Source of the DNA: Nitrospira sp.
GTDB lineage: Bacteria > Nitrospirota > Nitrospiria > Nitrospirales > Nitrospiraceae
Assembly (NCBI GenBank): GCA_005116745.1
Contig: SWDS01000008.1
Coordinates: 1 to 50,398, forward strand
Reading direction: 5' to 3'
Length of the DNA stretch: 50,398 nucleotides
Shown here: piece after piece, positions 1 to 7,712 of the stretch
How the letters are laid out: every line of letters begins with the position of its first letter
Position numbering within the stretch: the stretch's first letter is position 1
Made by a program: the position numbers and the translations under genes
Notes under the pieces: generated by a model
Databases searched by the model: none
The model's input: only the letters and a program-made list of their open reading frames with translations
Told to the model about the DNA's origin: nothing

Positions 1-79
1 GCAACACCTTAGCCCAGCAGGGCTTGTAGTGTTGCACTTGGAGTTGGAACCTAAGGAGGGTAATTGTCCTATGAAAGCG

Positions 80-667
80 CTATGGATTTACGCCTCGAAT
101 GAAGCTCTGCATAAAGGCCGCGACATCGTTCCCGACCAAATCATCGTACACAAAAGGTTCGCCAAGTGCGGCTTGCCTCACCAAAGAAACAAATTCGCGC
201 AAACCGGAAAAATACAATTCATCTTCTCCTGGATCAAACCCTCCCAATTCCTTCGACGAAAGAAGTACTGCTAAATCATTATGCGAAAGGATCTTATTCC
301 TGGCATCCCTGATCGGCTTGGCAAATGTAGTCATTTTCGACCTTAAGTCCATGAGCTGGCTTTCCGTTCTTGCGTCCCATTGCCCATATTCGATTATGTA
401 ATCAATTGATAGGTTGATGTGTCCTTTGGGGCCACCCTGCACGGCAGGATCGTGAAGTTTGGCCAATTCATGCAACCAACTCGCCTGCAGAACCTCTTGC
501 AAACGATAGAAGAAATGCTCGTGGTGTGGCTCTCTTAATACGGCCTGGTCTGGATTCTCATCGAACAAGAATTTTCGCATTTGCCATACCTGCATAAGCC
601 AATCGCATAGCTCGCAAAACTTGTCGATTACTTCTCTACTATGAGCTGACATCTCGCTATTCCTCAT
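80..667 (-). CDS. HEPN-like (AbiU2-type) protein
   Basis: A mostly helical soluble protein of about 195 residues. Near residues 123-129 it carries the string RNKILSH, which fits the R-N-x4-6-H signature of HEPN ribonuclease-fold proteins. The surrounding layout (long helices, then an acidic C-terminal half) resembles AbiU2-type HEPN proteins, linked in the literature to phage abortive infection and toxin-antitoxin pairs. No nucleotidyltransferase or antitoxin partner is visible beside it, although its downstream side is cut by the window edge. The start is uncertain: the frame stays open to a TTG at 721, and ATG codons lie at 667 and 652 with only weak ribosome sites. I chose 667. RNase function is inferred from the motif only. 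Confidence 0.6.
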   Translation of the reverse strand: MRNSEMSAHSREVIDKFCELCDWLMQVWQMRKFLFDENPDQAVLREPHHEHFFYRLQEVLQASWLHELAKLHDPAVQGGPKGHINLSIDYIIEYGQWDARTESQLMDLRSKMTTFAKPIRDARNKILSHNDLAVLLSSKELGGFDPGEDELYFSGLREFVSLVRQAALGEPFVYDDLVGNDVAAFMQSFIRGVNP

Positions 668-745
668 CCAGCAAGTTGTAAGTTCTTCCCGCAATATCAC
701 GCGCTTAGGCGAGCTTGTCAACCGCGCAACTTGATGAGATGAACA

Positions 746-785
746 TGCTGTCGATTTTGACAGCAGATGACGACTATCTTATGTC
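746..785 (+). promoter_or_regulatory. candidate promoter with inverted repeat over the -35
   Basis: A perfect inverted repeat, TGCTGTC-N6-GACAGCA (746-765), overlaps a TTGACA hexamer (757-762). A poor -10 candidate, TATGTC, lies 17 bases downstream (780-785), just ahead of the YCII gene at 800. This would suit a repressor site, but the -10 match is only 3 of 6. Confidence 0.35.
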
Positions 786-799
786 ATGGGAGGTACCTC

Positions 800-1165
800 A
801 TGAAATATCTGCTGCTGGTCCATCACAACGAAGACATGTTCAAGAACATGCCTGAAGGCACCAGGAAAGACCTGCTCGCGAAATCCGTCCAGCTCTGCCA
901 TCAACTTGCGAGCAAGGGACAATACATCCATGCCTCACCGTTACAGCCTGAGGCGACAGGAACCATCGTTCGAGTTCGGGACAACAAACCGATGGTGACT
1001 GATGGGCCGTTCATGGAAACAAAAGAGCAGCTCGCGGGGTACTTTTTGGTCGATGCCAAGGATCGAGAGGAAGCCATCAGGATTGCCGAACGAGTGCCTG
1101 GAGCGCGGATCGGTACTGTCGAAGTCAGACCAGTGATCGCCATCTCTGGATTGCCGAATGAATAA
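800..1165 (+). CDS. YCII-related domain protein
   Basis: A 121-residue protein opening with MKYLLLVHHNED and carrying the DGPFMETKEQLAGYFLVDA segment typical of the YCII/DGPF family, a ferredoxin-like alpha/beta fold found alone or beside ECF sigma factors. The catalytic role of the family is poorly defined. An upstream ATG at 767 is open, but GGGAGG at 788-793 precedes the ATG at 800, and the family N-terminus begins exactly there. The next gene starts 30 bases downstream on the same strand, so the two may be cotranscribed. No sigma factor gene is adjacent here. Confidence 0.85.
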   Translation: MKYLLLVHHNEDMFKNMPEGTRKDLLAKSVQLCHQLASKGQYIHASPLQPEATGTIVRVRDNKPMVTDGPFMETKEQLAGYFLVDAKDREEAIRIAERVPGARIGTVEVRPVIAISGLPNE

Positions 1166-1195
1166 CGAAGCCTTGCACAAGAGAAGGAGTGATTT

Positions 1196-2380
1196 ATGAG
1201 CACGATCCGGCTACTGATCGGAACGAAAAAAGGCGCATTCATTTTGACATCGGATGGCAGGCGAAAACAGTGGACGGTTGATGGTCCTCATTTTGGTGGC
1301 TGGGAGCTGTACCATCTGAAAGGCTCGTCGGTCGATCCTGATCGCATCTATGCGTCACAAACCAGTAGCTGGTTTGGACAGGTGATTCAGCGTTCAGATG
1401 ATGGCGGCAAGACCTGGAATCCGCCAGGCACAAAACCGGAAGATCTCATGGGGCCGGACGGCATGCCGAAGGGCGAAAGCAACATGTTCCTCTACGATGG
1501 CTCTACCGAAACTGGCCAGCCGCTGACTACACACCAGCATTACGATGGCTCACAGCGTCCGTGGGAATTCAAGCGCGTGTGGCACTTTGAACCGTCACTC
1601 ACTGATCCGGATACGGTCTATGCCGGTGTCGAAGACGCGGCGATCTTCAAGTCAACCGACGGCGGCAAGACGTGGAAGGAACTCGCAGGACTGCGCAGCG
1701 CAAAAGGGCAGCTCTGGCAACCGGGTGCAGGCGGGATGTGCCTTCATACCATCCTGCTGAATACCGGACAGCCTGACCGCATGTTCGTGGCCATCTCAGC
1801 TGCCGGTTCGTTTCGCAGTGACGATGCCGGGCAGACTTGGCGCCCCACCAACAAAGGGCTGACGTCGAAGTATGAGTTACCCGATCCGGACGCGGATGTG
1901 GGCCACTGCGTGCACTGCATCGCGATGCATCCGTCACGTCCGAGCACGCTGTTCATGCAGAAACATTGGGACGTGCTGCGCAGCGATAATGGCGGCGAAT
2001 CGTGGCAAGAAATCAGCGGCAACCTACCGAGCGATTTCGGATTTCCAATCGCCGTGCATGCGCATGAGCCGAACACGGTGTACGTCGTGCCCATCAAGAG
2101 CGACTCCGAACATTACCCGCCGGAAGGCAAGTTACGCGTGTATCGTAGCAAAGTCGGCGGGAATGACTGGGAAGCGCTGACCAAGGGGTTGCCGCAACAA
2201 GACTGCTACGTGAACATCCTACGCGATGCAATGGCGGTCGATCAGCTCGACCCATGTGGCATCTATTTCGGCACAACCGGCGGTCAGGTCTATGGTTCTG
2301 CTGATGGAGGGGATAGTTGGGCACCGATTGTACGGGACTTGCCATCAGTTCTATCTGTAGAGGTTCAAACCTTGCCATGA
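1196..2380 (+). CDS. BNR/sialidase-like beta-propeller protein
   Basis: A 394-residue protein without a signal peptide. It contains several BNR (Asp-box) motifs of the S-x-D-x-G-x-x-W type: SDDGGKTW near residue 65, STDGGKTW near 152, SDDAGQTW near 207, SDNGGESW near 262 and SADGGDSW near 384. These mark a bladed propeller as in exo-sialidases and Vps10/photosystem-assembly-like proteins. BNR motifs are structural and do not prove glycosidase activity. The ATG at 1196 follows AGAAGGAG. The stop codon overlaps the start of the next gene (ATGA), so translation of the MoaD-like partner is probably coupled. Confidence 0.85.
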   Translation: MSTIRLLIGTKKGAFILTSDGRRKQWTVDGPHFGGWELYHLKGSSVDPDRIYASQTSSWFGQVIQRSDDGGKTWNPPGTKPEDLMGPDGMPKGESNMFLYDGSTETGQPLTTHQHYDGSQRPWEFKRVWHFEPSLTDPDTVYAGVEDAAIFKSTDGGKTWKELAGLRSAKGQLWQPGAGGMCLHTILLNTGQPDRMFVAISAAGSFRSDDAGQTWRPTNKGLTSKYELPDPDADVGHCVHCIAMHPSRPSTLFMQKHWDVLRSDNGGESWQEISGNLPSDFGFPIAVHAHEPNTVYVVPIKSDSEHYPPEGKLRVYRSKVGGNDWEALTKGLPQQDCYVNILRDAMAVDQLDPCGIYFGTTGGQVYGSADGGDSWAPIVRDLPSVLSVEVQTLP

Positions 2381-2673
2381 TTCGCGTTGTACTGCCCCAA
2401 CATTTGCGGACACTGGCAAGGGTCAGTAGCGAGGTTACGTTAGATATCGCCGGCCCGGTCACAGTGGACTCAGTTCTCGATACCTTGGAGAATCAGTATC
2501 CGATGCTGCGAGGCACGATCCGCAATCATGTCACTATGCGACGCCGGCCATTCATCCGCTTCTTCGCCTGTGAGCAGGATGTATCACATGAACCGACGGA
2601 TACTCCCCTGCCCACTGCCGTGGCAAGCGGAGCCGAACCATTGTTGATCGTGGGTGCCATGGCCGGAGGATAA
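2377..2673 (+). CDS. MoaD/ThiS-like ubiquitin-fold protein
   Basis: A 98-residue beta-grasp protein ending in AMAGG. The C-terminal Gly-Gly is what MoaD and ThiS need for adenylation and thiocarboxylation by an E1-like enzyme. It begins [16 protein letters not shown] and includes a [13 protein letters not shown] segment typical of MoaD-like proteins. The ATG at 2377 overlaps the stop of the propeller gene by ATGA. No moeB, moaE or thiG lies nearby, so molybdopterin or thiazole synthesis cannot be assigned. A sulfur carrier, or a small modifier acting on the coupled propeller protein, are both possible. Confidence 0.75.
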   Translation: MIRVVLPQHLRTLARVSSEVTLDIAGPVTVDSVLDTLENQYPMLRGTIRNHVTMRRRPFIRFFACEQDVSHEPTDTPLPTAVASGAEPLLIVGAMAGG

Positions 2674-2795
2674 GAGGTTGTCGTTTTCGAGTCTCCTGGT
2701 CGACTAAGAGTAGAGAGACCGACACAAATGTCTCCGGCCGACCGAGCATATGCTGGAACGTAGGTGGTTCATATCCAGAATAAGGAGGAAGAACA

Positions 2796-3242
2796 ATGAG
2801 CACCAATACCATTCGCCTACACCGAGTCTTTCGTGCAACACCGGAACGTGTCTATCGCGCATTTCTTGACGCGGATGCCATGACCAAATGGCTGCCACCA
2901 AACGGATTTACAGGGAAGGTCCATCATATGGATGCGAAGATCGGAGGAACGTTCAGGATGTCGTTCACCAATTTCACCACTGGCAAGAGTCACTCGTTCG
3001 GCGGCAAATACCTTGAACTCGTGCCGCATCAACGACTCCGCTATACCGATGCGTTTGATGACCCAACCCTTCCAGGTGACATGCACGTGACAGTGACCCT
3101 GACACAGGTATCCTGTGGAACAGAGGTGAACATCGTGCAAGAGCATGTGCCTGCGGTCATTCCTCCCGAAGCCTGCTACCTCGGCTGGCAAGAATCGCTG
3201 ATCCTACTGGGAAAGCTTGTCGAGGCAGAGATTCCTGAGTAA
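2796..3242 (+). CDS. SRPBCC (AHSA1-type) domain protein
   Basis: A 148-residue START-like protein of the Aha1 C-terminal (AHSA1) subgroup. Visible family features are the opening RVFRATPERVYRAFLDADAM, the KWLPPNGFTGKV region, the GGTFRMSF strand and the C-terminal GWQESLILLGKLVE helix. Such proteins form a hydrophobic cup for small ligands; the ligand is unknown. The start follows a strong AAGGAGG (2781-2787). It lies on the same strand as the genes before and after but with gaps over 100 bases, so cotranscription is uncertain. Confidence 0.85.
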   Translation: MSTNTIRLHRVFRATPERVYRAFLDADAMTKWLPPNGFTGKVHHMDAKIGGTFRMSFTNFTTGKSHSFGGKYLELVPHQRLRYTDAFDDPTLPGDMHVTVTLTQVSCGTEVNIVQEHVPAVIPPEACYLGWQESLILLGKLVEAEIPE

Positions 3243-3360
3243 CTCGACAGATGAGATGGACCTACTGTAGTGAGAAAATAATGACTGCAGTTTCGTATTC
3301 GTGTGACGATTCGAAATATGGACGGCTACGTCTGGAGATGCTGCCCGTGCAGGAAGAAGG

Positions 3361-3765
3361 ATGGCTGATGGAACAAATTCAATGAAGAAGGAAACCGCAA
3401 TCCCCAGAACCGTTGACGACTATATCGCCAGATTTCCTTCCGCCGTTCAGGTTTGTCTCCAGAAAATGCGGACAACAATCAAGCGAGCCGCACCTCGTGC
3501 GAAAGAAACGATCAGCTATGGGATTCCAACTTTGAAACTAAACGGCCCATTGATTTACTTCGCCGGATTCAAAGCACACATCGGTCTCTACCCGATGGCG
3601 ACAACCCTTCAGAGACAATTTAAGAAAGAGCTCTCAGAATATCTCAGCGAAAAGGCGACCGCTAAGTTCCCGCTCAACAAACCCATTCCCTACCCCTTGA
3701 TCGCACGAATCGTGACGTTTAGGGTAAAGGAGAACCTGAACAAAGCAGTAAGAGCCAAAAGCTAG
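3361..3765 (+). CDS. DUF1801 (YdhG-like) protein
   Basis: A 134-residue basic protein with the DUF1801 pattern: TVDDYIARFPSAVQ, then ETISYGIPTLKLNGPLIYFA, then the HIGLYP segment and a C-terminal KFPLNKPIPYPLI stretch. The family includes frataxin-like proteins such as Bacillus YdhG, proposed as iron chaperones. That role is inferred here only from family membership. AGGAAG lies about seven bases before the ATG at 3361; an in-frame ATG at 3382 would drop seven residues. The next gene starts 20 bases after the stop. Confidence 0.8.
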   Translation: MADGTNSMKKETAIPRTVDDYIARFPSAVQVCLQKMRTTIKRAAPRAKETISYGIPTLKLNGPLIYFAGFKAHIGLYPMATTLQRQFKKELSEYLSEKATAKFPLNKPIPYPLIARIVTFRVKENLNKAVRAKS

Positions 3766-3785
3766 TCAACCACAAGGAGGCCACT

Positions 3786-4376
3786 ATGCGTATCATAACG
3801 TTTGCCATCATCTCGTTGTTGACCGTCTCGCCAGCGCTGGCGAAAGAGAAGAAACATGACAAACACATGGACCCCCAAGCCATGATGGAACTGTGGAAGC
3901 AGGCCGCCACCCCTGGTGAACCGCACAAGCAATTCGCTGCGCTAGCTGGAAGCTGGACGACTCAGACTAAGGAGTGGATGGAGCCAGGCAAGCCACCGAC
4001 GGAATCCTCCGGTACCGCGGAACTGAAGATGGTGCTGGACGGACGATTTCTCTATCAGGAATTCAACGGCCAGATGATGGGTCAGCCGTATCATGGCATC
4101 GGCATGGATGGATACGACAACATCACCAAGAAGTATGTCACCGCCTGGTTCGATACCATGGGCACAGGCATTTTCTTCATGGAAGGCACGGCCAGCTCAG
4201 ACGGCAAGACCATCACGTTGCGAGGTTCACACCCTGAGCCAGGGGGCGGAAAGATGTCGCATCGTGCGATCTGGAAGTTGATCAACCACAATACCCAGCA
4301 GTTCGACATGTATGGCGCGCACCACGGACACAAAGAAACAAAGATGATGGAGATCATGTATACGCGGAAAGAATAG
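3786..4376 (+). CDS. secreted DUF1579 family protein
   Basis: A 196-residue protein. An N-terminal signal peptide (about residues 1-20, ending SPALA) is followed by a lysine-rich linker and a DUF1579 domain, seen in LAGSWTTQTKEW, LDGRFLYQEFNGQMMGQPYHGIGMDGYDN and KYVTAWFDTMGTGI. The fold is a lipocalin/FABP-like barrel; the biochemical role of the family is unknown. A good AAGGAGG sits about eight bases upstream of the ATG. The mature protein should be periplasmic. It is the last gene of this rightward run, and a large inverted-repeat structure follows its stop. Confidence 0.82.
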   Translation: MRIITFAIISLLTVSPALAKEKKHDKHMDPQAMMELWKQAATPGEPHKQFAALAGSWTTQTKEWMEPGKPPTESSGTAELKMVLDGRFLYQEFNGQMMGQPYHGIGMDGYDNITKKYVTAWFDTMGTGIFFMEGTASSDGKTITLRGSHPEPGGGKMSHRAIWKLINHNTQQFDMYGAHHGHKETKMMEIMYTRKE

Positions 4377-4392
4377 CCATTCTCGCAAGGAA

Positions 4393-4484
4393 TCGATGAT
4401 CCGATATCAGCGAGGGCGCCCCTTGATCCATGGACATGCTGTCCATGGAACAGGAGGCATCTCGATCTGACATCGGATCATCGA
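4393..4484. repeat. nested inverted repeats between convergent genes
   Basis: Two inverted repeats are nested. The outer arms are 4393-4410 and 4467-4484 (18 bases each, one mismatch). The inner arms are 4427-4435 and 4441-4449 (TCCATGGAC and its exact complement, five-base loop). The structure lies between the convergent DUF1579 and DUF2934 genes and has no T-run. It could act as a bidirectional terminator or be a small repeat element. Confidence 0.75.
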
Positions 4485-4532
4485 CAGTCCAGACGCAATT
4501 GAGAGAGGAGACCCGGATTGCCTCTATGCGTA

Positions 4533-4805
4533 TTACGCAGCCTGGTCACGCACCGCCTTCACTTGCCGTTCGGCTTCCAGCCAATGCTCCACATCTTTTC
4601 CATCCTGGAACCCGCTTCGTTCATACAGAATATAGGCGAGCTCAGCGATTCGTTGATCCAGAGACTCACAGCCTTCCGCCCAATCCTCCGACCTGCCGTT
4701 GGTTGATCCGTCGGAAGACGATTCCCGTTGACCAGCCTTGGATCCCGGCACACTAGGCCCAATGACTCTCAGTCCCCTGTTTTCACCTCTCATGCGACGC
4801 GCCAT
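4533..4805 (-). CDS. DUF2934 domain protein
   Basis: A 90-residue protein. The C-terminal half matches the DUF2934 signature: RIAELAYILYERSG, then QDGKDVEHWLEAERQV. The N-terminal 40 residues are basic and Gly/Ser-rich without clear fold. The frame stays open upstream to a GTG at 4871, but a run of GGAGGAGG lies just ahead of the ATG at 4805, so that start is preferred. DUF2934 proteins are short and common in Nitrospira and related soil and water bacteria; no function is established. Confidence 0.8.
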   Translation of the reverse strand: MARRMRGENRGLRVIGPSVPGSKAGQRESSSDGSTNGRSEDWAEGCESLDQRIAELAYILYERSGFQDGKDVEHWLEAERQVKAVRDQAA

Positions 4806-5168
4806 ACTCCTCCTCCACGTATAACGTCCTCTCACATCCTGCCCTCGCCAAGGGGACTGCCCCCTCGACACCTCATCGTTCGCATTGTACCGAGATCAGT
4901 CAGCGATACAACATTCTTCGGAGATTTCAGAATCTGGCCCATACAGCGCAAGCACTGGCTGTCCAATCAACGACCGTCTTGTACGTGCCGTTCCCCCAAT
5001 GCTGTTCCAAGTGAGAACAGTGACAACATTGTGGGTAGCATCACATGAGTTGATGTGGTAGCGTCACGAGTAACCCCACAACACAGTCTGGAGCTGATCG
5101 CTCACCGCTCGCATCTACCTGCGACCCGTTCCAGTCTATTCACCAACTACTTCTCACAGGAGGTGCCT

Positions 5169-5714
5169 ATGAGACGCCTATCTATATTTTCTGCACTCTG
5201 CGGTTGGAGCGCCATTCTGTTCCTGTCTGCGGCTTGTGTCTCAGCAGGAGGACCAAAGAAAGGAGCATCGGCCATGACAGTCTCGAACGGGAAACAAGTA
5301 TCGCTGGAATACACCATGAAGCTGGACGATCAGTCGGTCGTCGATTCAAACGTCGGCGGGGAACCCTTGAAGGTGACTCAAGGGAAACATGAGCTGGTTC
5401 CTGGCCTGGAGAAGGCGCTGGAAGGCATGGCGGCAGGAGAGAAAAAGAACGTCACCGTCGCTCCACCAGATGCGTACGGCACGGTCGATCCCAAGGCGTT
5501 TCAGGAGGTGGAAAGGAAGATGGTGCCGGCGGAAGCACAGAAGGTGGGGATGCAATTGGAAGGAACAACCACCGATGGACGGAAGGTCTTTCCTCGGATC
5601 TCCGAAGTCAAGAACGAGACCGTCGTGCTCGACTTCAACCATCCGTTGGCCGGCAAAACACTCTACGTCGAGGTCAAAGTGCTGGAGGTGGCCCAAGCCC
5701 CAGCGGCGAAGTGA
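5169..5714 (+). CDS. exported FKBP-type peptidyl-prolyl isomerase (SlyD-like)
   Basis: A 181-residue protein. A signal sequence (about residues 1-25, LFLSAACVSAGG) may be a lipoprotein signal, though the residue at -3 of the Cys is Ser, so SPI cleavage is as likely. The FKBP domain follows, with SlyD hallmarks: YTMKLDDQSVVDSNVGGEPL, LVPGLEKALEGMAAGEKK, VAPPDAYG, an inserted-in-flap region, and NHPLAGKTLYVEVKVLEV at the end. It would catalyse prolyl isomerisation and chaperone folding in the periplasm. The metal-binding His/Cys tail of E. coli SlyD is absent. CAGGAGGTG precedes the ATG at 5169; an upstream in-frame ATG at 5055 is not favoured. Confidence 0.88.
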   Translation: MRRLSIFSALCGWSAILFLSAACVSAGGPKKGASAMTVSNGKQVSLEYTMKLDDQSVVDSNVGGEPLKVTQGKHELVPGLEKALEGMAAGEKKNVTVAPPDAYGTVDPKAFQEVERKMVPAEAQKVGMQLEGTTTDGRKVFPRISEVKNETVVLDFNHPLAGKTLYVEVKVLEVAQAPAAK

Positions 5715-5778
5715 CGCTCCGTCTCTGGTGCGAGGTGGCCGTCACCTCGCACCAGAGGAGTCCAACAGTCAGCAGAAC

Positions 5779-7386
5779 TTACTGCGCCCCAGCACGAATC
5801 TTCTCACGCAGAGCGGCTAAAAACTTTCGGTCGTCCGGTGTCAGGTGCAAGCCCCGCTTGTCGATACGAGACAGGACCTCATAGGCCTGTTTCCAATAGG
5901 CGCCTGCTTCCTTGACAGCGTTGCGTTTCTCAGCCATATCGGCCAATCTCCAGTAGGAGACATACAGGTCCCGCTGCCACTGACTATTCCCCGCATCCCG
6001 CTTGGCGAGGGTCTCGGCGATGCCGAGGCTCGCGCGAAAGACTGTCAGCGCCGCCGGTAAATCGCCTTGCGCCACCAACACATCACCAATCCGGTCGTGG
6101 CTCACCGACAGGTCCCGCTGCCACTCGGTGTTGCTGGGATCTTTGTCCATAAGGCGCTGTGCGAGGCGGTGAGCTTCGTCGTACTCGCGTCGAGCATCGA
6201 CGAGTGTGGTCCTGACACGCGCGAGGTCTCCTTGATCCGCCAGAAACCAGAAGTACCTATGGAGGGCGTCCGGCCAATCGGGTTCAAGGGCCAGAATGTC
6301 GTTGTATAGAGCTCGGGCCTCTTTCGCCTGCCCTTTTGCCCCATGCAGCCCGGCGGTCTGGAGCAGTGGTTGGAGGTCGGCGCGATTGTGCTCGCGCGCT
6401 GCCTCAGCGCGGGTGCGAACGGTGTTGAAGATGGCCGCCTGCTGGGTCCCCATATAGACGATGGCTTCATCGACCCCCTGTTCAGTCAAAATGCGGGTCA
6501 TCTCCTGGAAGACGCTGGTGGCCTGGCTCTTCCCCTCGATCTCAGCAAAGGAGATGGCCAACTCCCCGATGCGGGACAGCCGAACACGATGTGCCTCGTC
6601 GGCAGCCTCACGCAAGCGCTGACGTGTCTTCCAATCGGTTGCGGCTTCGGCTTCGGCGAGCTCGCGCCGATGGGTTTCTTCCGTGGCCTGTTGCAGGTGG
6701 GCGCGGATTTTCTCCTCATTCACGACACCGACTTCTTGGACACCGTGCTGAAGCTGTTGGTAGCCCCACCAGCCTCCACCACCAAGCACCGTCAACCCGA
6801 ACAAGCTCGCCATCACTAACCTGGTGAGTCGACGCGCTCCCTGTTCGGCTCGTTCGCGCAACGCACTCAGCTCATCGCGCAGGCGAAGGACGATGTTGTC
6901 CAGCTCGGTGGGGGTATTCGCCGTATGGCGGAGGTGATTCTCCTGCTTGAGTTGTGCGAGGTAGTGCTGCTGAAGTGTGCGCCGTTCCGCTTGAAAGTCG
7001 ATGGGGTCGGGATGGCCTGGATCGCGAGGCAGGTCAAGTTGATCGGGCGGCTTGTCGCGCGGAAAGTCCTTGCCGATCACAATGATCCAGGTCTTTTTCT
7101 TCTGCTTGTGCGCGTAGAGGAATTCGAGCTGCGTGTAGGAGACACGGCCATACTCTGGATCGATGTCAGGCGGCTCGGCGCCATACCCGTCACCCACCAG
7201 CTGAATAAGACCCTCGCAGGAATCAAGCTGTTCGCGGAGCCACTGACGCAGCTCGCCATAGCCGGTGGGAAAATCGTCTTGAGACACGGGATCGAACCCA
7301 AGCGTGCGGAGGGTCCTGGCCACCGCCTGCCTGGCAGTCCGCAGTTCTTCACTCACGGTAGAGAGAAAGAGACGTGGTCGGTCCAT
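5779..7386 (-). CDS. DUF4062-TM-TPR membrane protein
   Basis: A 535-residue protein. Residues 1-110 form a DUF4062 domain (PRLFLSTVSEELRTARQAV, QLVGDGYGAEP, YTQLEFLYA), a Rossmann/TIR-like fold usually at the N-terminus of STAND or TPR proteins. A linker and one transmembrane helix (about 190-208, LVMASLFGLTVLGGGGWWGY) follow. Next is a charged coiled-coil stretch (about 215-300) and C-terminal TPR-like helices (about 340-520, with WQRDLSVSHDRIGDVLVAQGD and WQRDLYVSYWRLADMAEKR). No P-loop NTPase is present, unusual for the family. The N-terminal domain is predicted cytoplasmic with the TPRs across the membrane, but topology is not proven. It is the last gene of the leftward conflict-type island. 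Confidence 0.82.
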   Translation of the reverse strand: MDRPRLFLSTVSEELRTARQAVARTLRTLGFDPVSQDDFPTGYGELRQWLREQLDSCEGLIQLVGDGYGAEPPDIDPEYGRVSYTQLEFLYAHKQKKKTWIIVIGKDFPRDKPPDQLDLPRDPGHPDPIDFQAERRTLQQHYLAQLKQENHLRHTANTPTELDNIVLRLRDELSALRERAEQGARRLTRLVMASLFGLTVLGGGGWWGYQQLQHGVQEVGVVNEEKIRAHLQQATEETHRRELAEAEAATDWKTRQRLREAADEAHRVRLSRIGELAISFAEIEGKSQATSVFQEMTRILTEQGVDEAIVYMGTQQAAIFNTVRTRAEAAREHNRADLQPLLQTAGLHGAKGQAKEARALYNDILALEPDWPDALHRYFWFLADQGDLARVRTTLVDARREYDEAHRLAQRLMDKDPSNTEWQRDLSVSHDRIGDVLVAQGDLPAALTVFRASLGIAETLAKRDAGNSQWQRDLYVSYWRLADMAEKRNAVKEAGAYWKQAYEVLSRIDKRGLHLTPDDRKFLAALREKIRAGAQ

Positions 7387-7712
7387 TGACTATCAGCCGC
7401 TCCTCATCCATGCGCACCAATCAACGCGAGTCATTCGTGCCGTCCTGCTACGTAACCGACAGCTTATCCCGTCACAACTCGGAGCCGCTCTAACCCACAT
7501 GATTCACGACCGCTTCTGCTGCAACCGCCGATACGCTGCTGCGACAGGCCTGGCTGCGCTGTATCTGCAGCCAGGCAGGCAGGCTCGTCCTCGTGGCCTC
7601 ACCATACTGTTTCAAGTATGCATCGGTCTCTCAGGGCTCCGCGTGCCCGTCTCGCCCGGCGTCTTGGCGGTGTCGCCACGAACGGTCATGAATCATGCGG
7701 GCTAAGAGAGCC
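7387..7712. other. intergenic region with hairpin
   Basis: There is no convincing gene in these 326 bases. A perfect 10-base-pair hairpin (arms 7548-7557 and 7567-7576, nine-base loop) lies between the CHAT fusion gene and the DUF4062 gene. It lacks a T-run on either strand, so it may be an attenuator or simply a processed mRNA structure. Confidence 0.5.

Noticed and set aside
4430-5048. Plus-strand frames opposite and beyond the DUF2934 gene
   Set aside because: They are antisense to, or extend past, a gene with a recognised domain and a strong ribosome site.
6343-7389. Plus-strand frames opposite the DUF4062 gene
   Set aside because: They overlap a well-supported gene and show no family features.
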